The position numbers and the translations under genes are program-made. Source: Prauserella aidingensis (lineage in GTDB: Bacteria; Actinomycetota; Actinomycetes; Mycobacteriales; Pseudonocardiaceae). Taken from it: 64,000 nucleotides of DNA. The stretch spans positions 28,163-92,162 of the forward strand of contig NZ_JAMTCN010000020.1 in the NCBI RefSeq assembly GCF_024171865.1, written 5' to 3'. The notes below the pieces were generated by a model. That model made no database searches, had not been told where the DNA came from, and worked only from the letters and a program-made list of their open reading frames with translations. Positions within the stretch are counted from its first letter, which is position 1, and the number at the start of each line of letters is the position of its first letter. Below are positions 52,634 to 59,499 of this stretch, in pieces.

Positions 52634-53803
52634 GTGACGCAGGTGAGCGAGGGCCCAGGCCTCTACCAGCTGGCGGAGGAGCACGAGGAACTGCGCGCGG
52701 CCGTGCGTGCGCTGGCGGAGAAGGAGGTCGCTCCCTACGCCACGGAGGTGGACGAGCAGGAGCGGTATCCGACGGAGGCGCTGGACGCGCTCAACAAGGC
52801 AGGCTTCAATGCGGTGCACATCCCCGAGGCCTACGACGGTCAGGGCGCCGACGCCCTCGCGGCGTGCATCGTGATCGAGGAGGTCTCGCGCGTCGACGCG
52901 TCGGCCGGTCTCATCCCGGCGGTGAACAAGCTGGGTACGCAGCCGATCATCCTGTCGGCCTCGGACGAGCTGAAGAAGCAGGTGCTGCCCGACATCGCTG
53001 CGGGCAAGGGCGCTTCCTACGGCCTGTCCGAACGCGAAGCCGGCTCCGACACGGCGTCCATGCGCACGCGCGCGAAGCAGGACGGCGACGACTGGGTGCT
53101 CAACGGCACCAAGTGCTGGATCACCAACGCCGGCGAGTCGACCTGGTACACGGTCATGGCCGTCAGCAACCCGGATGCCGCGAAGCCGTCGCAGGGCATC
53201 TCCGCGTTCGCCGTCCACTGCGACGATCCCGGCTTCTCGGCGGGCCCGAAGGAGAAGAAGCTCGGCATCAAGGGTTCGCCGACGCGGGAGATCTACTTCG
53301 AGGACTGCCGCATCCCGGGTGACCGCATCATCGGCGAACCGGGCACGGGCCTGAAGACCGCGCTGCTGACGTTGGAGCACACGCGCCCGACGATCGGCGC
53401 GCAGGCACTCGGCATCGCACAGGGAGCGCTCGACGCGACGGTCGACTACGTCAAGGAGCGCAAGCAGTTCGGCCAGGCCATCGGTGACTTCCAGGGCGTG
53501 CAGTTCATGCTCGCCGACATGGGCATGAAGGTCGAGACGGCGCGGCACATGGTGTACGCGTCGGCGGCGGCCAGCGAGCGCGGCGACGAGCGTGCGGCCT
53601 TCATGGCCTCCGCGGCCAAGAAGTACGCCTCCGACGTCGCCATGGAGGTCACGACCGACGCCGTGCAGCTGTTCGGCGGCGCGGGCTACACGCGTGACTT
53701 CCCGGTGGAGCGCATGATGCGCGACGCCAAGATCACGCAGATCTACGAGGGCACCAACCAGATCCAGCAGGTCGTCATGGCGCGTTCGCTGCTGAAGGGC
53801 TGA
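52634..53803 (+). CDS. fadE25: Acyl-CoA dehydrogenase (FadE25-type)
   Basis: This FAD enzyme introduces the alpha-beta double bond into acyl-CoA. The 389-residue protein has YGLSEREAGSDTASMRTRA near residue 135, WITNAGESTWYTVMA, KQFGQAIGDFQGVQFMLADM, QLFGGAGYTRDFPVERMMRD and the catalytic glutamate in ITQIYEGTNQIQQ near residue 373. The sequence and neighbours (purE, purK) match M. tuberculosis Rv3274c. The GTG at 52634 begins VTQVSEG; an in-frame GTG at 52643 is possible. A leader of about 40 nt follows a TAACAT box. Confidence 0.93.
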   Translation: MTQVSEGPGLYQLAEEHEELRAAVRALAEKEVAPYATEVDEQERYPTEALDALNKAGFNAVHIPEAYDGQGADALAACIVIEEVSRVDASAGLIPAVNKLGTQPIILSASDELKKQVLPDIAAGKGASYGLSEREAGSDTASMRTRAKQDGDDWVLNGTKCWITNAGESTWYTVMAVSNPDAAKPSQGISAFAVHCDDPGFSAGPKEKKLGIKGSPTREIYFEDCRIPGDRIIGEPGTGLKTALLTLEHTRPTIGAQALGIAQGALDATVDYVKERKQFGQAIGDFQGVQFMLADMGMKVETARHMVYASAAASERGDERAAFMASAAKKYASDVAMEVTTDAVQLFGGAGYTRDFPVERMMRDAKITQIYEGTNQIQQVVMARSLLKG

Positions 53804-53888
53804 GTTCCCGACGCCCGACCGTGCGGAGGGCGTCCGACGTGCAACGGGTGCGGCCACCGACGGTGACGACATCGCCGGTGGCCCCACC

Positions 53889-54010
53889 CGTGTCGGGTCC
53901 CGAGGCACCCGTGTTGCGGATTCGCGGGGCCGTGTTGCGGTTTCGCGGGGCCGTGTTGCGGATCCCGGAGGTCGCGTTGCGGTTCCGGGGGCGCGTGTTG
54001 CGGATTCCGG
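53889..54010. repeat. 21-bp tandem array, locus 4 (6 units)
   Basis: CGTGTTGCG or a one-base variant starts at 53910, 53931, 53952, 53973 and 53994, and a weaker CGTGTCGGG at 53889. Every step is exactly 21 bp. It follows the fadE25 stop by about 85 nt. Confidence 0.9.
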
Positions 54011-54095
54011 GGCTCGTCCCGGTGGGGCGGCGGCCGCGTACCTCATCGGTGGCCGGTGGTCGCCCGCCGGAGGACGTCTGCCACAGTGCCGACGT

Positions 54096-54659
54096 ATGGA
54101 CCCCGAAGCATCCGCCGAGTCCGCCGAATCGACCACCCGTGGAGCGCGGAGGCCGCCGTATCACGTCCTGGCCATCGTGGCGGCGTGTGCGATGCCGGTC
54201 CTGGCCGTGCTCCTGCGCGTGCCGGTCGCCCAGGGGATGTGGGCGCTGGGCGGCGGCACCGTTCGCGGGCTGATCGTCGTCGTCGGCGTTCTGGCGGGGT
54301 CGACCGTGCCCATGGTGTACGGCATCCACCGGCTCGTGGAGCGAACCGGGGCGCAATGGTGGCTGCTCGGCGTGGTCCCCGCCGCGCTCGCGAGCGTGAT
54401 CGTGTTGCTGGTGCCGGAACGGACGCACGTCGAGGACGTGGTGCGCGACATGCAGATCGGGCCGTCGGCGGGGGTGGCCAAAGCGCTGCTGCCGACGTGC
54501 CTCATCGCCGTCGCGGTCGTGTTCGTGTCCGCGGCGTACGTGTTCGGTGTCCTGCGTGGTGACCGTGACACCCCGCGCGGCGGCTGGCGCACCCTCGCCG
54601 TCGTCCATGTCGTCGTGTGGATCGCGCTCACCGCGGCACTGGCGTTCACGATGGTCTGA
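54096..54659 (+). CDS. Four-helix membrane protein, unknown function
   Basis: The 187-residue protein has a hydrophilic start (MDPEASAESAESTTRGARRP) and four hydrophobic helices near residues 24-44, 55-75, 90-107 and 125-150, with a further C-terminal one ending ALTAALAFTMV. A single 20-residue loop (VPERTHVEDVVRDMQIG) faces one side. No family is recognised. It is codirectional with fadE25 but separated from it by a tandem array. The ATG at 54096 follows a GC-rich region without a clear ribosome site. Confidence 0.65.
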   Translation: MDPEASAESAESTTRGARRPPYHVLAIVAACAMPVLAVLLRVPVAQGMWALGGGTVRGLIVVVGVLAGSTVPMVYGIHRLVERTGAQWWLLGVVPAALASVIVLLVPERTHVEDVVRDMQIGPSAGVAKALLPTCLIAVAVVFVSAAYVFGVLRGDRDTPRGGWRTLAVVHVVVWIALTAALAFTMV

Positions 54660-54688
54660 GTGTCGCGGCCGGGCCCGAGCCGTCGGGC

Positions 54689-55141
54689 TCACTGTTCGAG
54701 GTAGGCCTTCGCGGCGGCGATCTCCTCGCGGACCTCGGGTTCGAGTTTGCGGTCGAACAGGGGCTCGGCGAGGGGCTTCGCCCACGGCGCGAAGTCGAAC
54801 TCCAGCGTGCGGATCACGCGGGTGCCCTCATCGACGGGCCGGAATTCGAAACCGGCCCGGAACTGCGCCGTGGCGTGGGCGATGCGATTCCGTGGCCGCG
54901 GTTCCAGGCCGATGTCGATGCGGTTCCCGCGTCGCCGCACCCACTGGACGACCTTGGGCTGGCGCAGTCCGACCAGCTTCGGCCTGCACGCGAATCGCAC
55001 CGTGTCACCGTCGCGTTCGGACCACAGCACCGGGCGGATCTTGTGGTCGACCTCGTCGGCGTACCTGGCGATGTCCATGACGAGGTGCAGAAACCGGTCG
55101 GGTGCTACGCGAACGGTCTCCTCGACACGAGCGACAACCAT
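54689..55141 (-). CDS. SRPBCC (START/polyketide-cyclase-like) family protein
   Basis: The 150-residue protein begins MVVARVEETVRVAPDRFLHL and continues with MDIARYADEVDHKIRPVLW, a typical SRPBCC ligand-binding fold that coats a hydrophobic pocket. Members bind or transform lipids, aromatics or coenzyme Q precursors; the ligand here is unknown. TACCGT 6 nt before the ATG at 55141 favours that start over the open frame reaching 55264. It is transcribed away from the GNAT gene across the repeat region. Confidence 0.8.
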   Translation of the reverse strand: MVVARVEETVRVAPDRFLHLVMDIARYADEVDHKIRPVLWSERDGDTVRFACRPKLVGLRQPKVVQWVRRRGNRIDIGLEPRPRNRIAHATAQFRAGFEFRPVDEGTRVIRTLEFDFAPWAKPLAEPLFDRKLEPEVREEIAAAKAYLEQ

Positions 55142-55147
55142 CTTCGT

Positions 55148-55153
55148 ACGGTA
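55148..55153 (-). promoter_or_regulatory. Candidate -10 box, leaderless SRPBCC promoter
   Basis: TACCGT on the reverse strand ends 6 nt before the ATG at 55141. Confidence 0.45.
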
Positions 55154-55308
55154 CCGGCGCGGTGGAGCGGGGCACACCGTTGCCGATCGAGCATGGTCTG
55201 CTGGTGTGACTGGGTGCGTGTACTCGGCGGTTGAAGTACTGGCGCGGTCGCAAGCTCGACGCATGCCCTCCCCGGCCTCGCCGCAACAGCCGGCTCTTCC
55301 TCACGGGT

Positions 55309-55380
55309 GTTCGGGCCCGTGACCCGGGGAAACGGGCGCAGCCCGACGTAACGCGTCACCGTCGCGTGGTCGGCTCGCCG
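55309..55380 (+). repeat. Dispersed ~72-bp element, copy A, with hairpin potential
   Basis: TGTTCGGGC at the start and GCCCGACGT about 30 nt later can pair. The core GGAAACGGGCGCAGCC and the trailing ACGCGTCACCGTCGCGTGG align to a second copy at 56149-56220. Both copies sit directly before a 21-bp array and flank the GNAT gene. The stretch 55154-55308 upstream holds nothing I can assign. Confidence 0.6.
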
Positions 55381-55387
55381 CTCCGGT

Positions 55388-55507
55388 CGGCGCAACACGC
55401 GCCCCGGAACCTGCAACACGCGCGCCCCGGAATCCGCAACACGCGCCCCGGAACCTGCAACACGCGCCCTCGAATCCGCAACACGGCGGGTCTGAGTGCA
55501 GGACACG
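55388..55507. repeat. 21-bp tandem array, locus 5 (5-6 units)
   Basis: YGCAACACG occurs at 55391, 55412, 55435, 55456 and 55477, a 21/23/21/21-bp spacing. The next step, near 55498, reads GCAGGACACG, the variant core seen at locus 2. Confidence 0.88.
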
Positions 55508-55564
55508 CGTGGCGTCGATCTCGTACACGAACGCAGTGGACGTGTCCGCTGGGATGATCGGGTC

Positions 55565-56092
55565 ATGCCCGCCCCGACGTCACCGCAACAGCCCACATCG
55601 CCGAAACCGTCGTTCACGATCGCTCCCGCGGAGGTCGACGCCGCCGAGTCGGTGCCGGTGCTGCGCGCGTACTTCACCGAGCTGTGCCGTCGGTACTACT
55701 CGCGGCCGATCACCGACGAGGACGTCAACGCCGCCATGGCCGACGAGCCCGGCACGGATCTGCGTCCGCCGACGGGAGTGTTCCTGCTCGCCCGGCAGAA
55801 CGGTGTCGTCGCGGGGTGCGTCGGGGTGCGCTACCTGGCGGCCTACGCCGAGCTGACGAAGATGTTCGTGTTGCCGGAGTTCCGGGGGACGGGTCTGGCG
55901 CCGCGTCTGCTGTCGGCCGCCGAGGACCGAGCCCGCGCGCACGGCAGTCCGGAGATGCGCCTGGGAACGCGGCTGGACCTCGTCGAGGCGCGGAGCTTCT
56001 ACGTCCGCAGCGGATATCGCGACGTCGATCGGTACGGCGACCCGTACGCCGAATGCTGGTTCGCGAAGCCACTGGCAGCACCGGAGCGCTGA
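55565..56092 (+). CDS. GNAT-family N-acetyltransferase
   Basis: This acetyltransferase has about 175 residues. The fold is shown by FLLARQNGVVAGCVGVRYL, the acetyl-CoA loop KMFVLPEFRGTGLAPRLLSA near residue 100, and RLGTRLDLVEARSFYVRSGY near 140. The substrate is unknown; similar proteins acetylate small amines or antibiotics. The ATG at 55565 encodes MPAPTSPQQP; the frame also runs back into the repeat array to 55496. The gene is bracketed by two copies of a composite repeat, as if carried as a cassette. Confidence 0.85.
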   Translation: MPAPTSPQQPTSPKPSFTIAPAEVDAAESVPVLRAYFTELCRRYYSRPITDEDVNAAMADEPGTDLRPPTGVFLLARQNGVVAGCVGVRYLAAYAELTKMFVLPEFRGTGLAPRLLSAAEDRARAHGSPEMRLGTRLDLVEARSFYVRSGYRDVDRYGDPYAECWFAKPLAAPER

Positions 56093-56148
56093 CCTCGGGC
56101 GACAGCCTCTGTGAGGCCCGCCGCACGGTCCTGTCCTCACGGCACGGT

Positions 56149-56220
56149 GTGTCCGGGTCCGTGGCGCGGGCAACGGGCGCAGCCGGACACGACGCGTCAC
56201 GTTCGCATGGCCGGGCCGCC
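56149..56220 (+). repeat. Dispersed ~72-bp element, copy B, with hairpin potential
   Basis: GTGTCCGG at 56149-56156 is perfectly complementary to CCGGACAC about 26 nt downstream. The loop includes GCAACGGGCGCAG. It is about three-quarters identical to copy A and precedes array locus 6. Confidence 0.6.
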
Positions 56221-56260
56221 GGTGGGGATCGCCGTTCCGACCCTCACGTGCCCCTGAGTT

Positions 56261-56380
56261 CGCAACACGCGCCCCTGAATCCGCAACACGCGCTCCCGAA
56301 TTCGCAACACGGCCTCCCGAGTCCGCAACACGCGCCCCTGAATCCGCAACACGGCCCCTGGAATCCGCAACACGGCGGGC
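56261..56380. repeat. 21-bp tandem array, locus 6 (6 units)
   Basis: CGCAACACG occurs at 56261, 56282, 56303, 56324, 56345 and 56366, six perfect copies at exactly 21-bp spacing. The arms vary among CCCTGAAT, CCCGAATT and CCCGAGTC. Confidence 0.92.
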
Positions 56381-56392
56381 CTGTCACAATGG

Positions 56393-56404
56393 TTGAAAAT
56401 TCAA
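56393..56404. promoter_or_regulatory. Candidate operator upstream of doxX
   Basis: TTGAA-AA-TTCAA is a short inverted repeat in the only AT-rich patch of the gap, about 70 nt before the DoxX start. It resembles operators of MarR-type regulators that control DoxX genes, but no regulator is encoded nearby. Confidence 0.4.
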
Positions 56405-56473
56405 TATGCATCGGTCGGGTTGTCGACGGGCCCGCGGCCGGTGAACCACGCAACCAACTGGCGGAGGTCAGGC

Positions 56474-56902
56474 ATGTACGGACGCATCCAGGACGTCGCG
56501 GCGCTGATCGGGCGCGTCGCGATCGGAGTCGTGTTCCTCGCTCACGGGCTCGACAAGTGGAACGCCGGCGTCGACGCGACGGCTCAGATGTTCGAGGCCG
56601 TCGGCATTCCGCTGCCCACGGTGGCGGCGATCTTCGTCATCGCCGTCGAGATCGTCGGCGCGATCCTGTTCATCGTCGGATTCGCGACACCGCTGGTCGG
56701 CGTCGGCTTCGCCGTGGTGGGCCTCGGCGCGACGTTCGCCGTCCACCTCGACGCAGGCCTCACCGGCGAGGGCGGCTACGAACTGGTGCTCGTGCTGGGG
56801 CTCGCCGGCCTCGCGCTGGGCTTCAACAGCGGACGGCTGGCACTCGACCACCTGCTCGTCGGCCGCCGCCGCAGCGACAGGACGGCCGAGCCGGTCAGCT
56901 GA
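56474..56902 (+). CDS. DoxX-family membrane protein
   Basis: The 142-residue protein has four helices and the DoxX opening AALIGRVAIGVVFLAHGLDKW near residue 8, followed by FEAVGIPLPTVAAIFVIAVE. DoxX proteins support thiol and oxidative-stress handling in actinobacteria. GGAGGTC lies about 5 nt before the ATG at 56474; the frame to 56393 overlaps the putative operator and is not used. The last 8 nt overlap the convergent TIGR03089 gene. Confidence 0.87.
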   Translation: MYGRIQDVAALIGRVAIGVVFLAHGLDKWNAGVDATAQMFEAVGIPLPTVAAIFVIAVEIVGAILFIVGFATPLVGVGFAVVGLGATFAVHLDAGLTGEGGYELVLVLGLAGLALGFNSGRLALDHLLVGRRRSDRTAEPVS

Positions 56903-57596
56903 GGTCGACGGTCGCGCCCTCGGCGGTGCGGTGCGCGTCCAGCTTCGCCGGGTTGGACACCTGCACCACGTGCGCACCCGCCACCAGTGGTGCGACCAGC
57001 GCGTCGACCACGCCGTCCGGCAGGGTCCACGCGCGTGTCGACAGCACGCGGTCGCCCGCCCCGACGCCGAGCTCCTGGGCCCGGGTGCGGGCGGCTGCGA
57101 GGACCTCGTCGGCCGTCGAGCCGAGCAGCGCCGGGGTGTCGCCGGGAACGGGGATCAGCGGCGTGAAGTCGTCCCCCGCGGTGCGCGCGTCCGACAGGTA
57201 GTCGAACGCGCCGCCGGGCGCTTCCTGCGGCCCGAGTCCCCGGCCGAGGGGGTCGAGCGCGACCACCGCCGTGTCGTCGGCCGCGCCCGTCGCTCCGTCC
57301 GGTCCGACGAACGCGACCCGCGCGCCGTCGGCGTCGGCGACCACGTGCCCGCCGCACCACCACGTGCCCAGCAGCACGCCCGCGGTCTGCCAGTGTGCGG
57401 GCAGGTCCACGGCCACCGGATCTCCCGGCTCGACGTCGAACTCCTCGACCAGCCAGTTCGCCGTCTTCGCCGCCCAGTTGGCCAGCGTCGCCACGGACAG
57501 TTCCACGCGGCTGCCCACGGCGTCGTCGTAGTGCGTCACCGCCGGACGCGCGGACGACGACAGCAAGGGGCGCAGCAACTGATCGGTGAGACTCAC
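56895..57596 (-). CDS. TIGR03089-type protein, AMP-ligase-like but non-catalytic in appearance
   Basis: The 233-residue protein begins MSLTDQLLRPLLSSSARPAV and contains VELSVATLANWAAKTANWLV and VAVDLPAHWQTAGVLLGTWW, which recall the N-terminal part of adenylate-forming enzymes. The P-loop (TSGTTGxPK) and the C-terminal domain are absent. This size and pattern fit the actinobacterial TIGR03089 family, found beside LCP genes (compare Rv3268 next to Rv3267). Role unknown. It overlaps the DoxX gene tail to tail and lies 27 nt from the LCP gene. Confidence 0.82.
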   Translation of the reverse strand: MSLTDQLLRPLLSSSARPAVTHYDDAVGSRVELSVATLANWAAKTANWLVEEFDVEPGDPVAVDLPAHWQTAGVLLGTWWCGGHVVADADGARVAFVGPDGATGAADDTAVVALDPLGRGLGPQEAPGGAFDYLSDARTAGDDFTPLIPVPGDTPALLGSTADEVLAAARTRAQELGVGAGDRVLSTRAWTLPDGVVDALVAPLVAGAHVVQVSNPAKLDAHRTAEGATVDLS

Positions 57597-57623
57597 GTCG
57601 GCGATTGTCCCTGCCGCGGCGCC

Positions 57624-59453
57624 TCAGTTGACGCAGGGGACCTCGGCAGGCGCCCGGGCGGCGCCGCCTGCGGCCGCGCCGCCACCGTTCGGGGAGGGCT
57701 CGTCGTCGGCGGCGTTGGTCGAGGGAGGGGACTCGCCGCCGCCGTTCGACGGATCATCCGAACCCTCGCCGCGGGCCTGACCGTTCCCGTCCACCAGGCC
57801 GCGCACGAACGACCGCACCCGCTGCAGGTCGACCGTCACGATGCTCTGCCCGTCGTCGCTGCGGGCGGCGACGTCGGTGACGGGGATCGTCTCGAACTCC
57901 AGTCCACCGCCGAGCAGGTCCTTGGCCTGCTGCGCGAATCCGAGGACGTCGAGGTCCGGGTCGAGGACCAGCGACCGGCGGACCGTGTCGATGAGGTCCG
58001 ACAACTTGTCGGGGTCGGTCAACGTCCCTGTCGACATCGCCTTCTCCAGCGCCGACGACAGGAACGTGTGCTGCCGCACGATCCGGTCGAGGTCGCCGTT
58101 GGGGAGGTTCTTGCGCTGCCGGACGAACGACAGCGCCTCCCCGCCGGTCACCGTCTGCACCCCGGCCTCGAAGTCCGCGCCGGAGTCCTTGTCCTTCGTC
58201 GGCGCGTTCAGGCACACCTCGACGCCACCGATCGACTCGGTGAGCAGGTAGAACCCGAGGAGGTTGATCTCGGCGTAGTGGTCGATGTGGATCTGCGTGA
58301 AGTCCTGCAACGTGCGCACCAGCGCGCGCCTGCCCGCCTGGTTGGAGTCCCGTTCGAGCTGTGCCCTGTCGGTGACGCCCTCGGCCCGCAGCCGCTGCCA
58401 CTCGTCGCTCTTGGCCGCACCGTATGCCGAGTTGACCTTGTCCTTGTCGCCGTGCGGCACGTCGACCCAGGTGTCGCGCGGGATGGACACGCCGACCGGG
58501 TCGCCACCGTCCTTCGGGATCCGCAGGATGATCATCGTGTCGGTCTTGATGCCGTTGGTGCTCTCCGTGCGCAACGCCTTGAGTACCGACAGCGGCAGCG
58601 GGTTGCCCTGCATGTCCGTGCGGGAGTCGGCGCCCACCAGCAGGATGTCGGTCGCGCCGTCGTCCTTCGGGGGTGGCGGGGGTGCCTCCTCGTCGCCGCT
58701 CGACTCGTAGTGCCAGTCGTCGAGGGCGTCCGTGGTCTCGATCGCGTCGTGGAGCTGGTCGAGCCGCGCGTACGCGTAGCCCGTGACGCCGAGTGCGATC
58801 ACCGACAGCAGGGTGACGAACGTGCGCCCCGCGGCACGGCCCGTGCGGCGGAGCCTGCGGCCGCGGGTCTGTCCGGTGGCGGAGGCCGTGGTCGTGGCTG
58901 CTGTGGCCGTGGTGGCGGTGGCCGTGGTGGCGGTGGCCGTGGTGGCCGCCGAGCCCGCTGCGGTGCTCGTCGCACGCCCGCGGCGGCGCGGTGTGGGCCG
59001 TGGCCGCCCGTCGGATGCGGCGGCACCCGCCGAACCGCCGGCTCCGCCGTCCCGGCCTCGGTCGTCCGCGGCTCGGCTGTCCTCGGATGCGCTGTCCCGG
59101 GATGCGCTGTCCCCGGATGCGCGGTCCTCGGTGTCCGCGTCCCCGGATCCGTTGTCCCAGGATCCGCTGTGCTCGGTGTCCGCGTCCCGGGATCCGCTGT
59201 CCCGGCTTCCGCTGTCCTGGTCCCCGGCGTCCCGGCTTCCGCTGTCCGCGGTGCCGGCGTCCCCTGCTGCGTCCTGGGCTTCCTGATCCGCGGTTTCCCC
59301 GTCCCCGGTGCGGCTGTCCCCTGTGCGGCCGTCCCGGGTACGACTGTCCCCGGTGTGCCCGTCCCGGGTGCGGCCGTCGTCACCCCTGTCCGCGGAGTCG
59401 TTCCCGTCCCCGGAGCCCCGGCGCTCGGCCTCCCGTTCCTCGCGCTCGTTCAC
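57624..59453 (-). CDS. LytR-CpsA-Psr cell-wall ligase, long low-complexity N-terminus
   Basis: LCP enzymes transfer glycopolymers such as arabinogalactan from lipid carrier to peptidoglycan. This one has about 609 residues. The first 190 are cytosolic and made of SRD/SGD/TRDG repeats and a TAT/ATT stretch. One helix near 213-233 precedes the LCP domain at about 265-455: LLVGADSRTDMQGNPL, IPRDTWVDVPHGDKDKVNSA and FVRQRKNLPNGDLDRIVRQH, with the conserved Arg and Asp residues. A Gly/Ser/Pro tail ends EVPCVN. GGGGAGGGG lies just before the GTG. The adjacent paralogue ends the same way. Confidence 0.9.
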   Translation of the reverse strand: MNEREEREAERRGSGDGNDSADRGDDGRTRDGHTGDSRTRDGRTGDSRTGDGETADQEAQDAAGDAGTADSGSRDAGDQDSGSRDSGSRDADTEHSGSWDNGSGDADTEDRASGDSASRDSASEDSRAADDRGRDGGAGGSAGAAASDGRPRPTPRRRGRATSTAAGSAATTATATTATATTATAATTTASATGQTRGRRLRRTGRAAGRTFVTLLSVIALGVTGYAYARLDQLHDAIETTDALDDWHYESSGDEEAPPPPPKDDGATDILLVGADSRTDMQGNPLPLSVLKALRTESTNGIKTDTMIILRIPKDGGDPVGVSIPRDTWVDVPHGDKDKVNSAYGAAKSDEWQRLRAEGVTDRAQLERDSNQAGRRALVRTLQDFTQIHIDHYAEINLLGFYLLTESIGGVEVCLNAPTKDKDSGADFEAGVQTVTGGEALSFVRQRKNLPNGDLDRIVRQHTFLSSALEKAMSTGTLTDPDKLSDLIDTVRRSLVLDPDLDVLGFAQQAKDLLGGGLEFETIPVTDVAARSDDGQSIVTVDLQRVRSFVRGLVDGNGQARGEGSDDPSNGGGESPPSTNAADDEPSPNGGGAAAGGAARAPAEVPCVN

Positions 59454-59499
59454 GCGGCCCCTCCCCATCCGGCGTGTGCTGCTCAGGCCTGGGGCAAGC

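Noticed and set aside
55309..56220. Known riboswitch at the paired hairpin elements
   Set aside because: I compared it from memory with ZTP, c-di-AMP, SAM and cobalamin patterns and could not match the conserved core, so I report only a structured repeat.
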